Of a stretch of 64,000 nt of DNA, positions 56,102 to 64,000 are shown in pieces. This stretch comes from Flavobacterium crassostreae. Its GTDB lineage: Bacteria > Bacteroidota > Bacteroidia > Flavobacteriales > Flavobacteriaceae. The stretch is from contig NZ_CP017688.1 of the NCBI RefSeq assembly GCF_001831475.1, positions 1,922,001-1,986,000 of the forward strand. Reading direction: 5' to 3'. Within the stretch, counting starts at the first letter, position 1. The number at the start of each line of letters is the position of its first letter. The position numbers were made by a program, and so were the translations under genes. The notes beneath the pieces were generated by a model that did not search any database, was not told the origin of the DNA, and was given only the letters and a program-made list of their open reading frames with translations.

Positions 56102-57316
56102 TTAAAGTTCATAAACGACCATACCGCTGCGAAACTTAGGTTCAATATACGTACTTTTTGGCGGCATAATCAAATTATTATCTGCCAAAGCCTTTATTTC
56201 ATTAATATTAGAAGGATAGAGTATAAATCCTACAGCAAAACTGCCTTCGTCTACTTGTTGTTTTAGTTCTAAAATAGATTGTTTACCAGACAGATACTCA
56301 ATGCGTTCGTCATTGCGTAAATCTTGTATTGCCAATAGGGGCAATAAAATGGTGTGGTATATAATTTGGGTGTCTAAATTTTCTAAGACATCGTGTGTTT
56401 TTGTTGCTCTGTTGCGATAGGTTAATTTGTAAAAAGCACCGTCTAAATACATACCAAACTCTTGTTTTGCAGTTGGTTGGTAGGGTTGTTGGTCTTTGTT
56501 TTCTACAATAAAATTACTCTCCAACGCAGCAATAAAAGCGGGTTTGCTCCAACCATTTAAATCCCGGACTAATCTATTGAATTCATAGACTTTAATAGTA
56601 TTCTCAGAAATAAGATAACTCAACAGATGGGCTTTGTTGTTGTCTTGGGGGAATTCTTGGGATAGTAATTGTGCTGCTTGAAACCGGTGGTGGCCATCTG
56701 CAATATATAGTGATGGAATTTTAGAAAAAATATTTTGAATCCAGCTGATCTCTAAAGGATCGTCTATTTTCCATAAATAATTGGTTTCTTTTTTGGTGCT
56801 CGAAAACTCAAAATCGGCTAGTTTTTGGGTTTGGTTAAAAATCCAGTTTTCAATTATTTTGTTATCCGGATAGGTCATTAGTACGGGTTCGGTATTAAAC
56901 TCCGCATGTTTCATGTATTCTTTGAGCAAACGGACCCTGTAGTCTAGTGTTTCTTCGTGTTTTTTGATGGTATTATTGCAATAATCCGCAACGCTACTAC
57001 CTACAATTAAGCCAGTATAAGATTGTGTTTTGGTAATAATCTGGTGGATGTATATAGCCGGTTTTTTATCCTGAACTAAAATGTTTTCTAGCTTGAAATC
57101 TTGGTATTTTTGATGTACTTGGCGGTATCTTTTTTCAAAGGTTACTTTTTCTTGATTGGTATATGCTGGTTTAATTACATGCAAGAATGACAAGGGATTA
57201 AAATCCAATTGTGCTGCTAATTCAGCCGTTGTATAGTCTTCGTAAGAGCGACAGGTTACTAGAGATACTTTGTCACGAGTGGGACGAACTGCTTGAAATG
57301 GAATTATTTTTGCCAT
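56102..57316 (-). CDS. DUF1015 family protein
   Basis: 404-aa cytoplasmic protein of the DUF1015 family. Starts MAKIIPFQAVRPTRDK and contains the conserved LYIADGHHRFQAAQLLSQE block (about residues 203-221) and YHTILLPLLAIQDLRNDERIEYLSG near the C-terminus, ending in PKSTYIEPKFRSGMVVYEL. The HHR motif hints at enzymatic or nucleotide binding function, but the family role is not established to my knowledge. It is followed by the YggS gene, 28 bp later, same strand. Confidence 0.92.
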   Translation of the reverse strand: MAKIIPFQAVRPTRDKVSLVTCRSYEDYTTAELAAQLDFNPLSFLHVIKPAYTNQEKVTFEKRYRQVHQKYQDFKLENILVQDKKPAIYIHQIITKTQSYTGLIVGSSVADYCNNTIKKHEETLDYRVRLLKEYMKHAEFNTEPVLMTYPDNKIIENWIFNQTQKLADFEFSSTKKETNYLWKIDDPLEISWIQNIFSKIPSLYIADGHHRFQAAQLLSQEFPQDNNKAHLLSYLISENTIKVYEFNRLVRDLNGWSKPAFIAALESNFIVENKDQQPYQPTAKQEFGMYLDGAFYKLTYRNRATKTHDVLENLDTQIIYHTILLPLLAIQDLRNDERIEYLSGKQSILELKQQVDEGSFAVGFILYPSNINEIKALADNNLIMPPKSTYIEPKFRSGMVVYEL

Positions 57317-57389
57317 AATGAGGTAAAATTAAAAACCAGAATAGAACCTAAAGGATTCTTCTAGCTTTTAAAATTTTGGACTAATAGGA

Positions 57390-58277
57390 TTATATAAATT
57401 GTTCAGAAATTTTTTCGGCTTTTTTGCTTTGGCTGTAATCATAAAATCCAGCACCAGATTTGACTCCTAATTTTCCGGCTCGAACCATATTAACCAGTAG
57501 TGGGCATGGGGCATACTTTGGGTTTTTAAAGCCGTCATACATAACATTTAATATAGCCAAACAAACATCTAGACCAATAAAATCTGCCAATTGTAGTGGT
57601 CCCATTGGGTGTCCCATACCTAATTTCATTACCGTATCAATTTCGTATACGCCTGCTACTTTATTGTAAAGTGTTTCAATGGCTTCATTGAGCATAGGCA
57701 TTAAAATTCTATTAGCAACAAATCCAGGATAATCGTGGACTTCTACGGGTGTTTTTTGTAATTTTTCAGACAACGCCATGATGGTTTTGGTTACTTCATC
57801 ACTGGTGGTGTAGCCCCGAATTATTTCGACTAACTGCATCACAGGTACTGGGTTCATAAAATGCATTCCAATAACCCGTTCTGGATGGTTTACTACTGCA
57901 GCTATTTGGGTGATAGAAATTGAGGAGGTATTGGTGGCCAGAATGGTTTTGTCAGAGCAAAGAGTATTTAATTCTTTAAAAATGGCGAGTTTTAAGTCTA
58001 CATTTTCGGTGGCTGCCTCTACAACCAAATCGGCTCCTACAACGCCATCTTCCATTTCGGTGTAGGTAATAATATTGGTAATTGTTTTTGTTTTATCTGC
58101 TGCGGTGATGGTTCCTTTGGCAACCATTCGGTCTAGGTTTGTGGCAATTGTTGCCATGCCTTTGTCTAACGATTTTTCGGAAATGTCTATTAATTTTACG
58201 GTAAAACCGTTTTGTGCAAAGGTATGGGCAATTCCGTTACCCATAGTTCCAGCACCTATTACTGCTATGATTTTCAT
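57390..58277 (-). CDS. 3-hydroxybutyryl-CoA dehydrogenase
   Basis: 295-aa NAD-dependent 3-hydroxyacyl-CoA dehydrogenase from ATG 58277 (MKIIAVIGAG). Rossmann motif GAGTMGNGIAHTFAQ (about 8-22), ATNTSSISITQIA, the catalytic GMHFMNPVPVMQLVEIIRG with His and Glu, and the C-terminal GMGHPMGPLQLADFIGLD. It matches the butyryl-type (Hbd/PaaH) family closely, unlike the divergent paralogue at 1467-2366. Likely role in short-chain acyl-CoA metabolism. Confidence 0.93.
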   Translation of the reverse strand: MKIIAVIGAGTMGNGIAHTFAQNGFTVKLIDISEKSLDKGMATIATNLDRMVAKGTITAADKTKTITNIITYTEMEDGVVGADLVVEAATENVDLKLAIFKELNTLCSDKTILATNTSSISITQIAAVVNHPERVIGMHFMNPVPVMQLVEIIRGYTTSDEVTKTIMALSEKLQKTPVEVHDYPGFVANRILMPMLNEAIETLYNKVAGVYEIDTVMKLGMGHPMGPLQLADFIGLDVCLAILNVMYDGFKNPKYAPCPLLVNMVRAGKLGVKSGAGFYDYSQSKKAEKISEQFI

Positions 58278-58315
58278 GTAATTAAGGTTCAATTAAGGAT
58301 GGTAGTTTATTTTTT

Positions 58316-59275
58316 TTAGAAACATGCAATGATTTGGTACGCTACTTTTAATGCTTGTGTTGCTTGCTCTAGGGTTACCACAGGGGTTGTATTATTGGTT
58401 ATTGCCTGCGCAAAGCTTTCTAACTCATCCAAGATTGCGTTGTTTTGTTCCACCTCTGGATTAGAAAAATAGATTTGTTTTTTGACTCCTTCCGCATTTT
58501 GTAAAATCATATCAAAATCTCCAGGAACCTCTGGGGCATCTTTCATTTTGACTACCTCACATTTTTTTTCTAAAAAGTCTACCGATATGTACGCATCTTT
58601 TTGAAAAAAGCGTGTTTTACGCATGTTTTTCATAGATATTCTGCTGGCCGTTAAATTGGCAACACACCCATTTTCAAAAACAATCCGTGCGTTTGCAATA
58701 TCTGGAGTATCACTAATCACGGAAACTCCGCTAGCACTAATGTTTTTAACTGGAGATTGGACTACACTCAAAATTACATCAATATCATGAATCATTAAGT
58801 CCAAGACCACAGGAACATCCGTACCTCTGGGGTTGAATTCTGCCAAACGATGGGTTTCTATAAACATAGGGCTTTCTACCATGCCTTTTGTTGCAATAAA
58901 AGCAGGGTTAAAACGTTCTACGTGACCTACTTGTCCTTTTACGTTGTATTCTTTTGCTAGGGCAATGATTTCTTGCGCTTCTTCTACGGTGTTGGATATG
59001 GGTTTTTCAATAAAAACATGTTTACCCGATTTGATTGCTACTTTGGCACATTTGTAATGTGAGAGAGTAGGGGTTACAATATCAATAACGTCTACTGCGT
59101 GTATTAAACTGGCGATGGTGCTAAAGTGCTTGTAACCAAATTCTTTAGAAATTTTGTCTGCATTTTCTTGATTAGGGTCATAAAAACCGACTAATTCATA
59201 TTTTTGAGATTGTTGTAATAGTCTTAAATGTATTTTTCCTAAGTGTCCTGCACCTAATACTCCAATTTTTAGCAT
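58316..59275 (-). CDS. Gfo/Idh/MocA family oxidoreductase
   Basis: 319-aa NAD(P)-dependent oxidoreductase. N-terminal Rossmann domain with GVLGAGHLGKIHLRLL (5-20) and the conserved EKPISNTVEEAQ (Lys of EKP); middle domain with GHVERFNPAF and HDIDVILSVV. The substrate is probably a sugar or sugar-like ketone, but the family is too broad to say. 38 bp upstream of the dehydrogenase gene on the same strand; a TATTTTTG -7 box is at 59299-59292. Confidence 0.9.
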   Translation of the reverse strand: MLKIGVLGAGHLGKIHLRLLQQSQKYELVGFYDPNQENADKISKEFGYKHFSTIASLIHAVDVIDIVTPTLSHYKCAKVAIKSGKHVFIEKPISNTVEEAQEIIALAKEYNVKGQVGHVERFNPAFIATKGMVESPMFIETHRLAEFNPRGTDVPVVLDLMIHDIDVILSVVQSPVKNISASGVSVISDTPDIANARIVFENGCVANLTASRISMKNMRKTRFFQKDAYISVDFLEKKCEVVKMKDAPEVPGDFDMILQNAEGVKKQIYFSNPEVEQNNAILDELESFAQAITNNTTPVVTLEQATQALKVAYQIIACF

Positions 59276-59291
59276 AATGATGTAATTTGTA

Positions 59292-59299
59292 CAAAAATA
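59292..59299 (-). promoter_or_regulatory. -7 box for the Gfo/Idh gene
   Basis: TATTTTTG on the minus strand, 17 nt before the ATG. A TTG lies 14 nt upstream, shorter than the usual spacing. Confidence 0.45.
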
Positions 59300-59474
59300 G
59301 CAATTAATACTAACAATGAATAAGGATTTTTTACAATTATTGCCATGGTTTTTTTTGGGTTATAAAAGGCCTAAAATCAGAATATAACTATATTATGGAT
59401 GGTTTTGGTTCCAAATAATTCTACTACACTGGGTATTTAGTTTCAGAACAATACCTAGAGATTTATTTGATAAT

Positions 59475-59900
59475 TTAAACTATTGCTTTGCTAAAATGTG
59501 CTGCACTAACTACAAAACCTTCTTTTAAATAAAGTTGGTGGGCCTTTGTTCTAAGAGGGCCGCTATCTAGATGGATGGCTTTGCAATGGTTTTTAGTTGC
59601 CACCTCCAAAAGGTGGTTTAGAAGCAAGCTGGCGTGGCCGTTGCCTCTAGCAGACTCTAATGTGGATAAATCATCAATATAAAGCATTTTGCCTGAATGC
59701 AACATAGTTAGTATCCGATATCCTGCTATAGATACTACTTTGTTATCCAGAAATAGGTACAAAAGAACATAGCCTTCTTTTTGCATGTTTTTGATTTGCG
59801 CCACAAAAAGTTCTGGCTGCAACATGGGTCTTAATAAATACAATGCTTCCCAACACATTTGGATTTCTTGATCTGTAACTGCTGTTTTGATGGTTGCCAT
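59475..59900 (-). CDS. GNAT family N-acetyltransferase
   Basis: 141-aa small acetyltransferase. MATIKTAVTDQEIQMCWEAL..., with the core YIDDLSTLESARGNGHASLLLNHLLEVA, the RGNGHA pyrophosphate-binding loop (about 87-92), then LDSGPLRTKAHQLYLKEGFVVSAAHF. Substrate unknown. Isolated between two gaps of about 200 bp; no operon partner. Confidence 0.85.
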   Translation of the reverse strand: MATIKTAVTDQEIQMCWEALYLLRPMLQPELFVAQIKNMQKEGYVLLYLFLDNKVVSIAGYRILTMLHSGKMLYIDDLSTLESARGNGHASLLLNHLLEVATKNHCKAIHLDSGPLRTKAHQLYLKEGFVVSAAHFSKAIV

Positions 59901-60113
59901 TATTTTATTGTTTTAGAATTAATTTAGATAAATTTAAGGAATTCCTAAAACACTAAGATACGTAATTTTGGTTATAGAAAGAGGTGTTTTTTTTAGGATA
60001 CGGTTATTAGGATGTAAAATAATTGTTCTGATGGCGGTGGTTTGGGTATTTAGAAACTCTAACAAGAGGGGTGATTTTTGGTTTGGCCAAAAGTTAGGGG
60101 TATTATATGCAAA

Positions 60114-60743
60114 CTAGGGGTGCAAATGCGGGGTTGAGACCACAATGGTTCTAAAGGTGAGATTAATTCTGGGTTTTGTACTACGTTTTGTGGGAGGCAA
60201 CCGATGCAACCAATGGGTTTGTGTTTGGTTTTTCATCACTAGTAGGCTACCATTTTCTAGGATTATATTTATGGTTTGTTTAGTGGCTTTGTGCTTAAAG
60301 GCAAATTTGCGCGCTGCACCAAAGCTTAAGGAGGCAATGGCTCCATTTTTTTTGAGGGCTTTTTCGGCGTCACTATGCCAACCCATTCCTTCGTTGCCAT
60401 TGTGGTACAAATTCAGTAGGCAGGAGTTGTAGCTTTGTTTGGTTTGGGTCTCTACTAGGGTTTTGAGTTCCAGTAATTCGGGAGTCCAAAATAGGGCTTG
60501 TTTGGTGGTATTGGAGTAGGTGTATTGGTAGGGCTGGTCTGCATACCAGGCTACTTTGCGTTGGGTAGTAATTTGTTTGCCAAAAATAAAGGCTTGGTCT
60601 TGTTTCCAGTCTATGGTGGTTAACAAAAGTTCGAAGTAGTGGTTTGCTTTTTTGGGTGTAAATATGGTGCCGTGGTACTGGACGGTGCCATCTTGGGGGA
60701 GTAAATTAAATTCGGAATCTGGTTGGGTTTGAAATAAGTCCAT
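60114..60743 (-). CDS. alkB: AlkB family 2-oxoglutarate-dependent dioxygenase
   Basis: 209-aa Fe(II)/2-oxoglutarate dioxygenase of the AlkB family that repairs alkylated bases in DNA or RNA. Metal ligands His123 and Asp125 in GWHSDAE and His180 in THWLHRLPP; 2-oxoglutarate-binding Arg192 and Arg198 in RINLTFR. N-terminal nucleotide-recognition part has YHGTIFTPKKANHYFELLL. Sequence is closest in layout to ALKBH2/3-like bacterial AlkB. No adaptive-response regulator (Ada) is adjacent. Confidence 0.93.
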   Translation of the reverse strand: MDLFQTQPDSEFNLLPQDGTVQYHGTIFTPKKANHYFELLLTTIDWKQDQAFIFGKQITTQRKVAWYADQPYQYTYSNTTKQALFWTPELLELKTLVETQTKQSYNSCLLNLYHNGNEGMGWHSDAEKALKKNGAIASLSFGAARKFAFKHKATKQTINIILENGSLLVMKNQTQTHWLHRLPPTKRSTKPRINLTFRTIVVSTPHLHP

Positions 60744-60820
60744 TTTATTGGTTTTTTATAAAAAAAACAAATTGGGTTTAGGTAATTCTTCGTGCTTTAA
60801 ATTGGAGACTTTATGGGGTT

Positions 60821-60899
60821 TGCGTGAGGGGGTGCAACGGAAATCCTCCCGTTTTTTCGGGAGATTGTAGTGTAAAACCCGACCCGTAGGGGCACGCCC
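60821..60899 (-). repeat. Dispersed hairpin repeat, copy 7 (GC-rich variant)
   Basis: Minus-strand reading: GGGCGTGCCCCTACGGGTC, then CACTACAATC, a stem CTCCCG / CGGGAG with A/T loop, GGATTTCCGTTGCACCCCC. The core (TACAATC-stem-GGATTTCC) is the same as in copy 4, but the outer arms differ from the GGAGC/GGGCTA ends. I class it as a related subfamily. Confidence 0.7.
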
Positions 60900-60919
60900 A
60901 AATTATGGATGGGATAAAT

Positions 60920-62104
60920 TTAATTTTGAAACTTGTTGTTTTTTAGGATGTTTTTTAATTTGTTCTTTAGGTCTTCGCCGGTGTCATAAACCATTTGTTC
61001 GTTGCTCGGAAATGGGAGCGGCCCTCTGTTAAAAAAAGAATAATAATCTTGTTCTACGGCGATTTTGTCTCCTTTGAAATTGGCGTAGGTGTTTTGGAAT
61101 ATAAATTCACTTTGGATAGGGAAGGTTTGTAGTAATTGGTTGTTTTGTAGGTTGGTATAGTCTATTTTGGCGGCTATTTGGCAGGCTTTGAATTGATTAA
61201 ATTCGTAAATACGGGCTTTTACGGTTTTGAAATTATCTACTTTGATGCTGTTTCCGAGGCTGTCTTTTACTACTTTTCCGTTGGTGTCTAGTAGGGTTTT
61301 TACACCATCTTTGACTTGTTTTTCTTTATAAAAAACTTTTTCTTTGACTTGTTCTGGACTGATGTTTATGGTTCGGAAGTTAAGGATTAAGCCATAGTCA
61401 TAGTGTATGCCTTTTTGGGGTCTGCTGTGGTAAACGGTCCATTTATCATTCATGCCATAGGTGTTAAAATCCAGTAGTTCGTTTTGTAAACGTGTAGGAA
61501 TAATCATGTCTGTTTCGTTTTTTAATGCTACTTCTACAAAATCGGTGCCTTTAAAATGGGCTTCTTCTATTAATTTAAGTACATCTTTGTAGCTGGGATT
61601 GATTTGATTGAGGTAGTTTAAATCCTCATAGGCTCTGCGGATCATAGGCTTGTTGTTAGTAACTAATAATGCCTTGGAGTTGTCGTAGAGGTATTTGGAT
61701 AGGGTGTTGCGGCTGGCAATTATTTGGTTGGTGTAGTCCTCAAAGGGAAAATAGGCATTTCTTCCTTTTTTTAATAATGGCAACGGGAGTATGGGGCGGA
61801 TTTTGTTTTGGCGGCTGTTTAAGTTCAGGTAGCTGGTGTAAATGCGCTCATAATTACGAGGGTTTCCTTCTTGGGTCATAAAATTAATATCTCGTAGGTC
61901 GCGTTCTTTGGCTTTGGCAAATGCTTCTTCTAATAAATAAACATAATCTTGTTTTCCTTTTGCGTTTTTATTGGACCGCAATCCTTCTACAGCGCGATCT
62001 ATTGCGGCATCATAGTCTCCTTCGCTTAATAGATTTTGGGTTTTTTTGACGCCACAAGTTACAATCGACAAGGCCAATAATAGAAGGAGTACTGCTTTTT
62101 TCAT
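60920..62104 (-). CDS. Large lipoprotein, unknown function
   Basis: 394-aa lipoprotein from ATG 62104. Signal peptide MKKAVLLLLLALSIVTCG, lipobox IVTC (Cys17). The mature N-terminal part (about 25-180) is helical and TPR-like (LLSEGDYDAAIDRAVEGLRSN), the middle and C-terminal parts are mixed, with repeated ARIYEFNQFKACQIAAKIDYTNL type segments. No domain of known function is recognised; similar proteins seem restricted to Bacteroidota. The upstream frame (from 62164) is rejected because the promoter at 62121-62152 lies in it. Confidence 0.75.
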   Translation of the reverse strand: MKKAVLLLLLALSIVTCGVKKTQNLLSEGDYDAAIDRAVEGLRSNKNAKGKQDYVYLLEEAFAKAKERDLRDINFMTQEGNPRNYERIYTSYLNLNSRQNKIRPILPLPLLKKGRNAYFPFEDYTNQIIASRNTLSKYLYDNSKALLVTNNKPMIRRAYEDLNYLNQINPSYKDVLKLIEEAHFKGTDFVEVALKNETDMIIPTRLQNELLDFNTYGMNDKWTVYHSRPQKGIHYDYGLILNFRTINISPEQVKEKVFYKEKQVKDGVKTLLDTNGKVVKDSLGNSIKVDNFKTVKARIYEFNQFKACQIAAKIDYTNLQNNQLLQTFPIQSEFIFQNTYANFKGDKIAVEQDYYSFFNRGPLPFPSNEQMVYDTGEDLKNKLKNILKNNKFQN

Positions 62105-62120
62105 GAGATTACTTTTTATG

Positions 62121-62152
62121 CAAATATATTTTATATAATGCATGTTTTGCAA
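62121..62152 (-). promoter_or_regulatory. Promoter of the large lipoprotein gene
   Basis: On the minus strand TTG (62152-62150), a 21-nt spacer and TATATTTG (62128-62121). Predicted start near 62114, about 10 nt before the ATG. Confidence 0.65.
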
Positions 62153-62190
62153 AATTGATGCCATAAAATATTCGGTTGCTATTTTTAGGT

Positions 62191-62198
62191 TATATTTG
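62191..62198 (+). promoter_or_regulatory. -7 box for the aminotransferase gene
   Basis: TATATTTG, exact TAnnTTTG, 22 nt before the ATG at 62220. The nearest TTG is 12 nt upstream, too close for the usual -33 box. Confidence 0.5.
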
Positions 62199-62219
62199 AG
62201 GTAACTAAAACAAAAGCAG

Positions 62220-63704
62220 ATGGCCTTAGAGAATCCAACGGAATTAGAGCAGTATTTTGAGCAATTTCGCAGTCCAATTATTGGTATTGATCAGGAGTTT
62301 CTTTCTCCTTATGGTGTGCAAAAAATAATTTATACGGATTGGACTGCAAGTGGACGTTTGTACCGCCCGATTGAAGAAAAATTAATGAATCAATTGGGGC
62401 CTTTTGTAGCCAATACGCATACCGAAACTACTGTTTCGGGCACGGTTATGACCAAAGCATACCATCAGGCTAGAGACCATATCAAAAAACACGTGCATGC
62501 TAATGCGCAGGATGTTTTGCTTACTGATGGAACCGGAATGACAGGTGTGGTGAATAAATTTCAGCGTATTTTAGGGCTAAAAGTGCCTGAGAATTTGAAG
62601 GATTTTATTACAATTCCGGACCAAAAACGGCCTGTTGTTTTTGTCTCTCACATGGAACACCACTCGAACCAAACTACTTGGCTTGAGACCATTGCAGATG
62701 TGGTGGTGATTCCTTCGGATCAGGAGGGATTGTTTTGTACTAAAAATCTTGAAAATTTGTTGGATCAGTACCAAGATAGAAATTTTAAAATTGCCTCCAT
62801 CACTGCGGGGTCTAATGTTACCGGAATTAGAACGCCATATCACGAGGTGGCCAAAATAATGCACCAACACAGTGGGTTGTGTTTTGTAGATTTTGCTTGC
62901 TCGGCGCCGTATGTTTCTATAGACATGCATCCCGAAGATCCGCTATGTGCTCTGGATGCTATTTTCTTTTCTCCACATAAATTTTTGGGAGGCCCAGGAA
63001 CGCCTGGAGTTTTGGTTTTTAATAAAAAATTGTATCAAAACATGGTGCCAGATAATCCAGGTGGCGGAACGGTTTCTTGGACAAATCCTTGGGGAAAACA
63101 TAAATTTATTGATGATATTGAAGATAGAGAAGATGGAGGGACTCCTGGGTTTTTGCAGGTAATTAAAACGGCCTTGGCTATTGCGCTCAAAGAGCAAATG
63201 GGAGTAGAGAATATACTCGCTAGAGAGCACGAATTAATAACCTATGTTTTTGAAGAACTAGGGAAGGTTTCTACCATTAAGATATTAGCAGGCCAACACC
63301 AAGATCGTTTGGGGGTGATTTCTTTTTATATTGAAGAGTTGCATTTTAATTTAGGAGTAAAGCTTTTGAATGATAAATTTGGAATCCAAACTCGTGGCGG
63401 TTGCAGTTGTGCGGGCACTTATGGGCATTTTTTGTTGCATGTAGACCAAGAAACTTCGGATACGTTAATTGATCAAATTAGCCTTGGAGATTTAATTAGA
63501 AAACCCGGATGGATCAGAATGTCTATACATCCTACCACCACCAATGCAGAAATTAAATTGGTATGTGATGCGATTAAATCTTTGGCCCAAAACCACTTCT
63601 CTTGGGCCTTAGAATACCAATACAATAAGCTTACTAATGAATATGTGCATCAAAATTCGGGCACACCAGAAGCAGATTTGGTTGCCCAATGGTTTGATGT
63701 CTAA
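62220..63704 (+). CDS. Class V aminotransferase (cysteine desulfurase-like)
   Basis: 494-aa PLP enzyme of aminotransferase class V, fold type I. PLP-binding Lys254 is in FFSPHKFLGGPGTPG, with conserved HMEHHSNQTTWLE, VDFACSAPYV, and the C-terminal RGGCSCAGTYGHFLLHVD, which has Cys residues in the position of the cysteine-desulfurase active-site loop. It is about 90 residues longer than IscS/SufS. Substrate is not known; it could be a desulfurase or a selenocysteine-lyase-like enzyme. No Fe-S genes are adjacent. Confidence 0.85.
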   Translation: MALENPTELEQYFEQFRSPIIGIDQEFLSPYGVQKIIYTDWTASGRLYRPIEEKLMNQLGPFVANTHTETTVSGTVMTKAYHQARDHIKKHVHANAQDVLLTDGTGMTGVVNKFQRILGLKVPENLKDFITIPDQKRPVVFVSHMEHHSNQTTWLETIADVVVIPSDQEGLFCTKNLENLLDQYQDRNFKIASITAGSNVTGIRTPYHEVAKIMHQHSGLCFVDFACSAPYVSIDMHPEDPLCALDAIFFSPHKFLGGPGTPGVLVFNKKLYQNMVPDNPGGGTVSWTNPWGKHKFIDDIEDREDGGTPGFLQVIKTALAIALKEQMGVENILAREHELITYVFEELGKVSTIKILAGQHQDRLGVISFYIEELHFNLGVKLLNDKFGIQTRGGCSCAGTYGHFLLHVDQETSDTLIDQISLGDLIRKPGWIRMSIHPTTTNAEIKLVCDAIKSLAQNHFSWALEYQYNKLTNEYVHQNSGTPEADLVAQWFDV

Positions 63705-63729
63705 TGTTTTGTGTTTTTTTTGGGTTGGA

Positions 63730-64000
63730 TCAAGAACTGCAGGAGAGCATGGAGCTTCCTATTTTTTGCCTGGCCCAGTCGGGTCTTTTGGCAAACCATT
63801 TTTGCGCATTCGGCTGTTCGTGATAGGGTTTTTTGAGCAAAATATGTAGCTCTTCTATCAAGGAATAATCTTCTTTTTCGGCGGCCTCAATGGCTAATTG
63901 TGCCATATAATTACGCAAAACGTATTTGGGGTTTACAGCGTTCATGCGGCTTTTTCTATCTGGATCGCTTGCGGTTTCTTTCTGTAAACGAAGGGTGTAT
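63730..64000 (-). CDS. selO: Protein adenylyltransferase SelO, C-terminal part (truncated by window edge)
   Basis: The C-terminal 90 residues of a SelO (UPF0061) pseudokinase that transfers AMP to Ser/Thr/Tyr of proteins. The frame is open to the window end (codons before the ATG at 63945 read RLQKETASDPDRKSR). The block MNAVNPKYVLRNYMAQLAIEAAEKEDY and the WFAKRPDWARQKIGSSMLSCSS terminus, with the conserved final Cys-Ser-Ser, are SelO signatures. The start and kinase core lie outside the window. Convergent with the aminotransferase gene. Confidence 0.93.
   Translation of the reverse strand, partial: YTLRLQKETASDPDRKSRMNAVNPKYVLRNYMAQLAIEAAEKEDYSLIEELHILLKKPYHEQPNAQKWFAKRPDWARQKIGSSMLSCSS

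Overview
This is an AT-rich, densely coded stretch of chromosome from a member of the Bacteroidota, most likely Flavobacterium or a close Flavobacteriaceae relative. Evidence for this: proteins of families typical of the phylum (BT_3928, DUF4835/PorD, DUF6495, the Rpb6-like omega subunit, an RprX/RprY-like kinase-regulator pair); starts without Shine-Dalgarno sequences; and promoters of the TTG / TAnnTTTG (-33/-7) kind used by the Bacteroidota primary sigma factor. I find no rRNA, tRNA, CRISPR array, transposase or prophage. Nearly all genes are intact housekeeping genes. The first gene (oleate hydratase) and the last (SelO) are cut by the window ends.

Layout. 1-7 kb: oleate hydratase with a 3-hydroxyacyl-CoA-dehydrogenase-like partner, yebC and gcvT, then nnrD, a GNAT enzyme and a YceI lipoprotein. 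7-14 kb: dnaK behind a near-perfect sigma-54 promoter, corA, and pta-ackA for acetate metabolism. 14-24 kb, mostly minus strand: kdsA with a coupled outer-membrane protein, a split YeeE/YedE transporter, a YhhN-family protein, prmA-clpS, tpiA, a TlpA-like lipoprotein, an orphan DppB-like permease, a BT_3928 protein and a duplicated DUF1599 protein. 24-39 kb: folP, rlmH, nadC, yihY, priA, a LytTR regulator, rpsF-rpsR-rplI, ligA and a two-gene split 5'-nucleotidase. 38-51 kb, plus strand: dapA, bamD-rpoZ-coaBC-porD-recN, two different enoyl reductases (fabV, fabI), a glycosyltransferase, coaE and a two-component system. 51-64 kb, mostly minus strand: acyl-ACP thioesterase and miaA, a voltage-gated-type K+ channel with a zinc ribbon, a DEDDh exonuclease/GIY-YIG fusion, a YggS protein, DUF1015, a hydroxybutyryl-CoA dehydrogenase, a Gfo/Idh oxidoreductase, AlkB, a large lipoprotein, a class V aminotransferase and SelO.

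The most unusual non-coding content is a dispersed family of hairpin elements: seven intergenic copies with conserved ends and variable central stems. Six carry conserved arms resembling GGAGC-N-TTCC-GCTAT at one end and CTACTATC-GGGCTA at the other; the seventh is a related variant. Two long-stem copies flank the thioesterase-miaA pair in opposite orientations. Other points of interest are the sigma-54 promoter of dnaK with upstream TGTCA/TGACA half-sites, the adjacent fabV and fabI with separate promoters, a degenerate YhhN paralogue overlapping ligA, and the split 5'-nucleotidase whose halves carry different export signals. No clearly new multi-gene system stands out. The repeat family is the best candidate for something poorly described.
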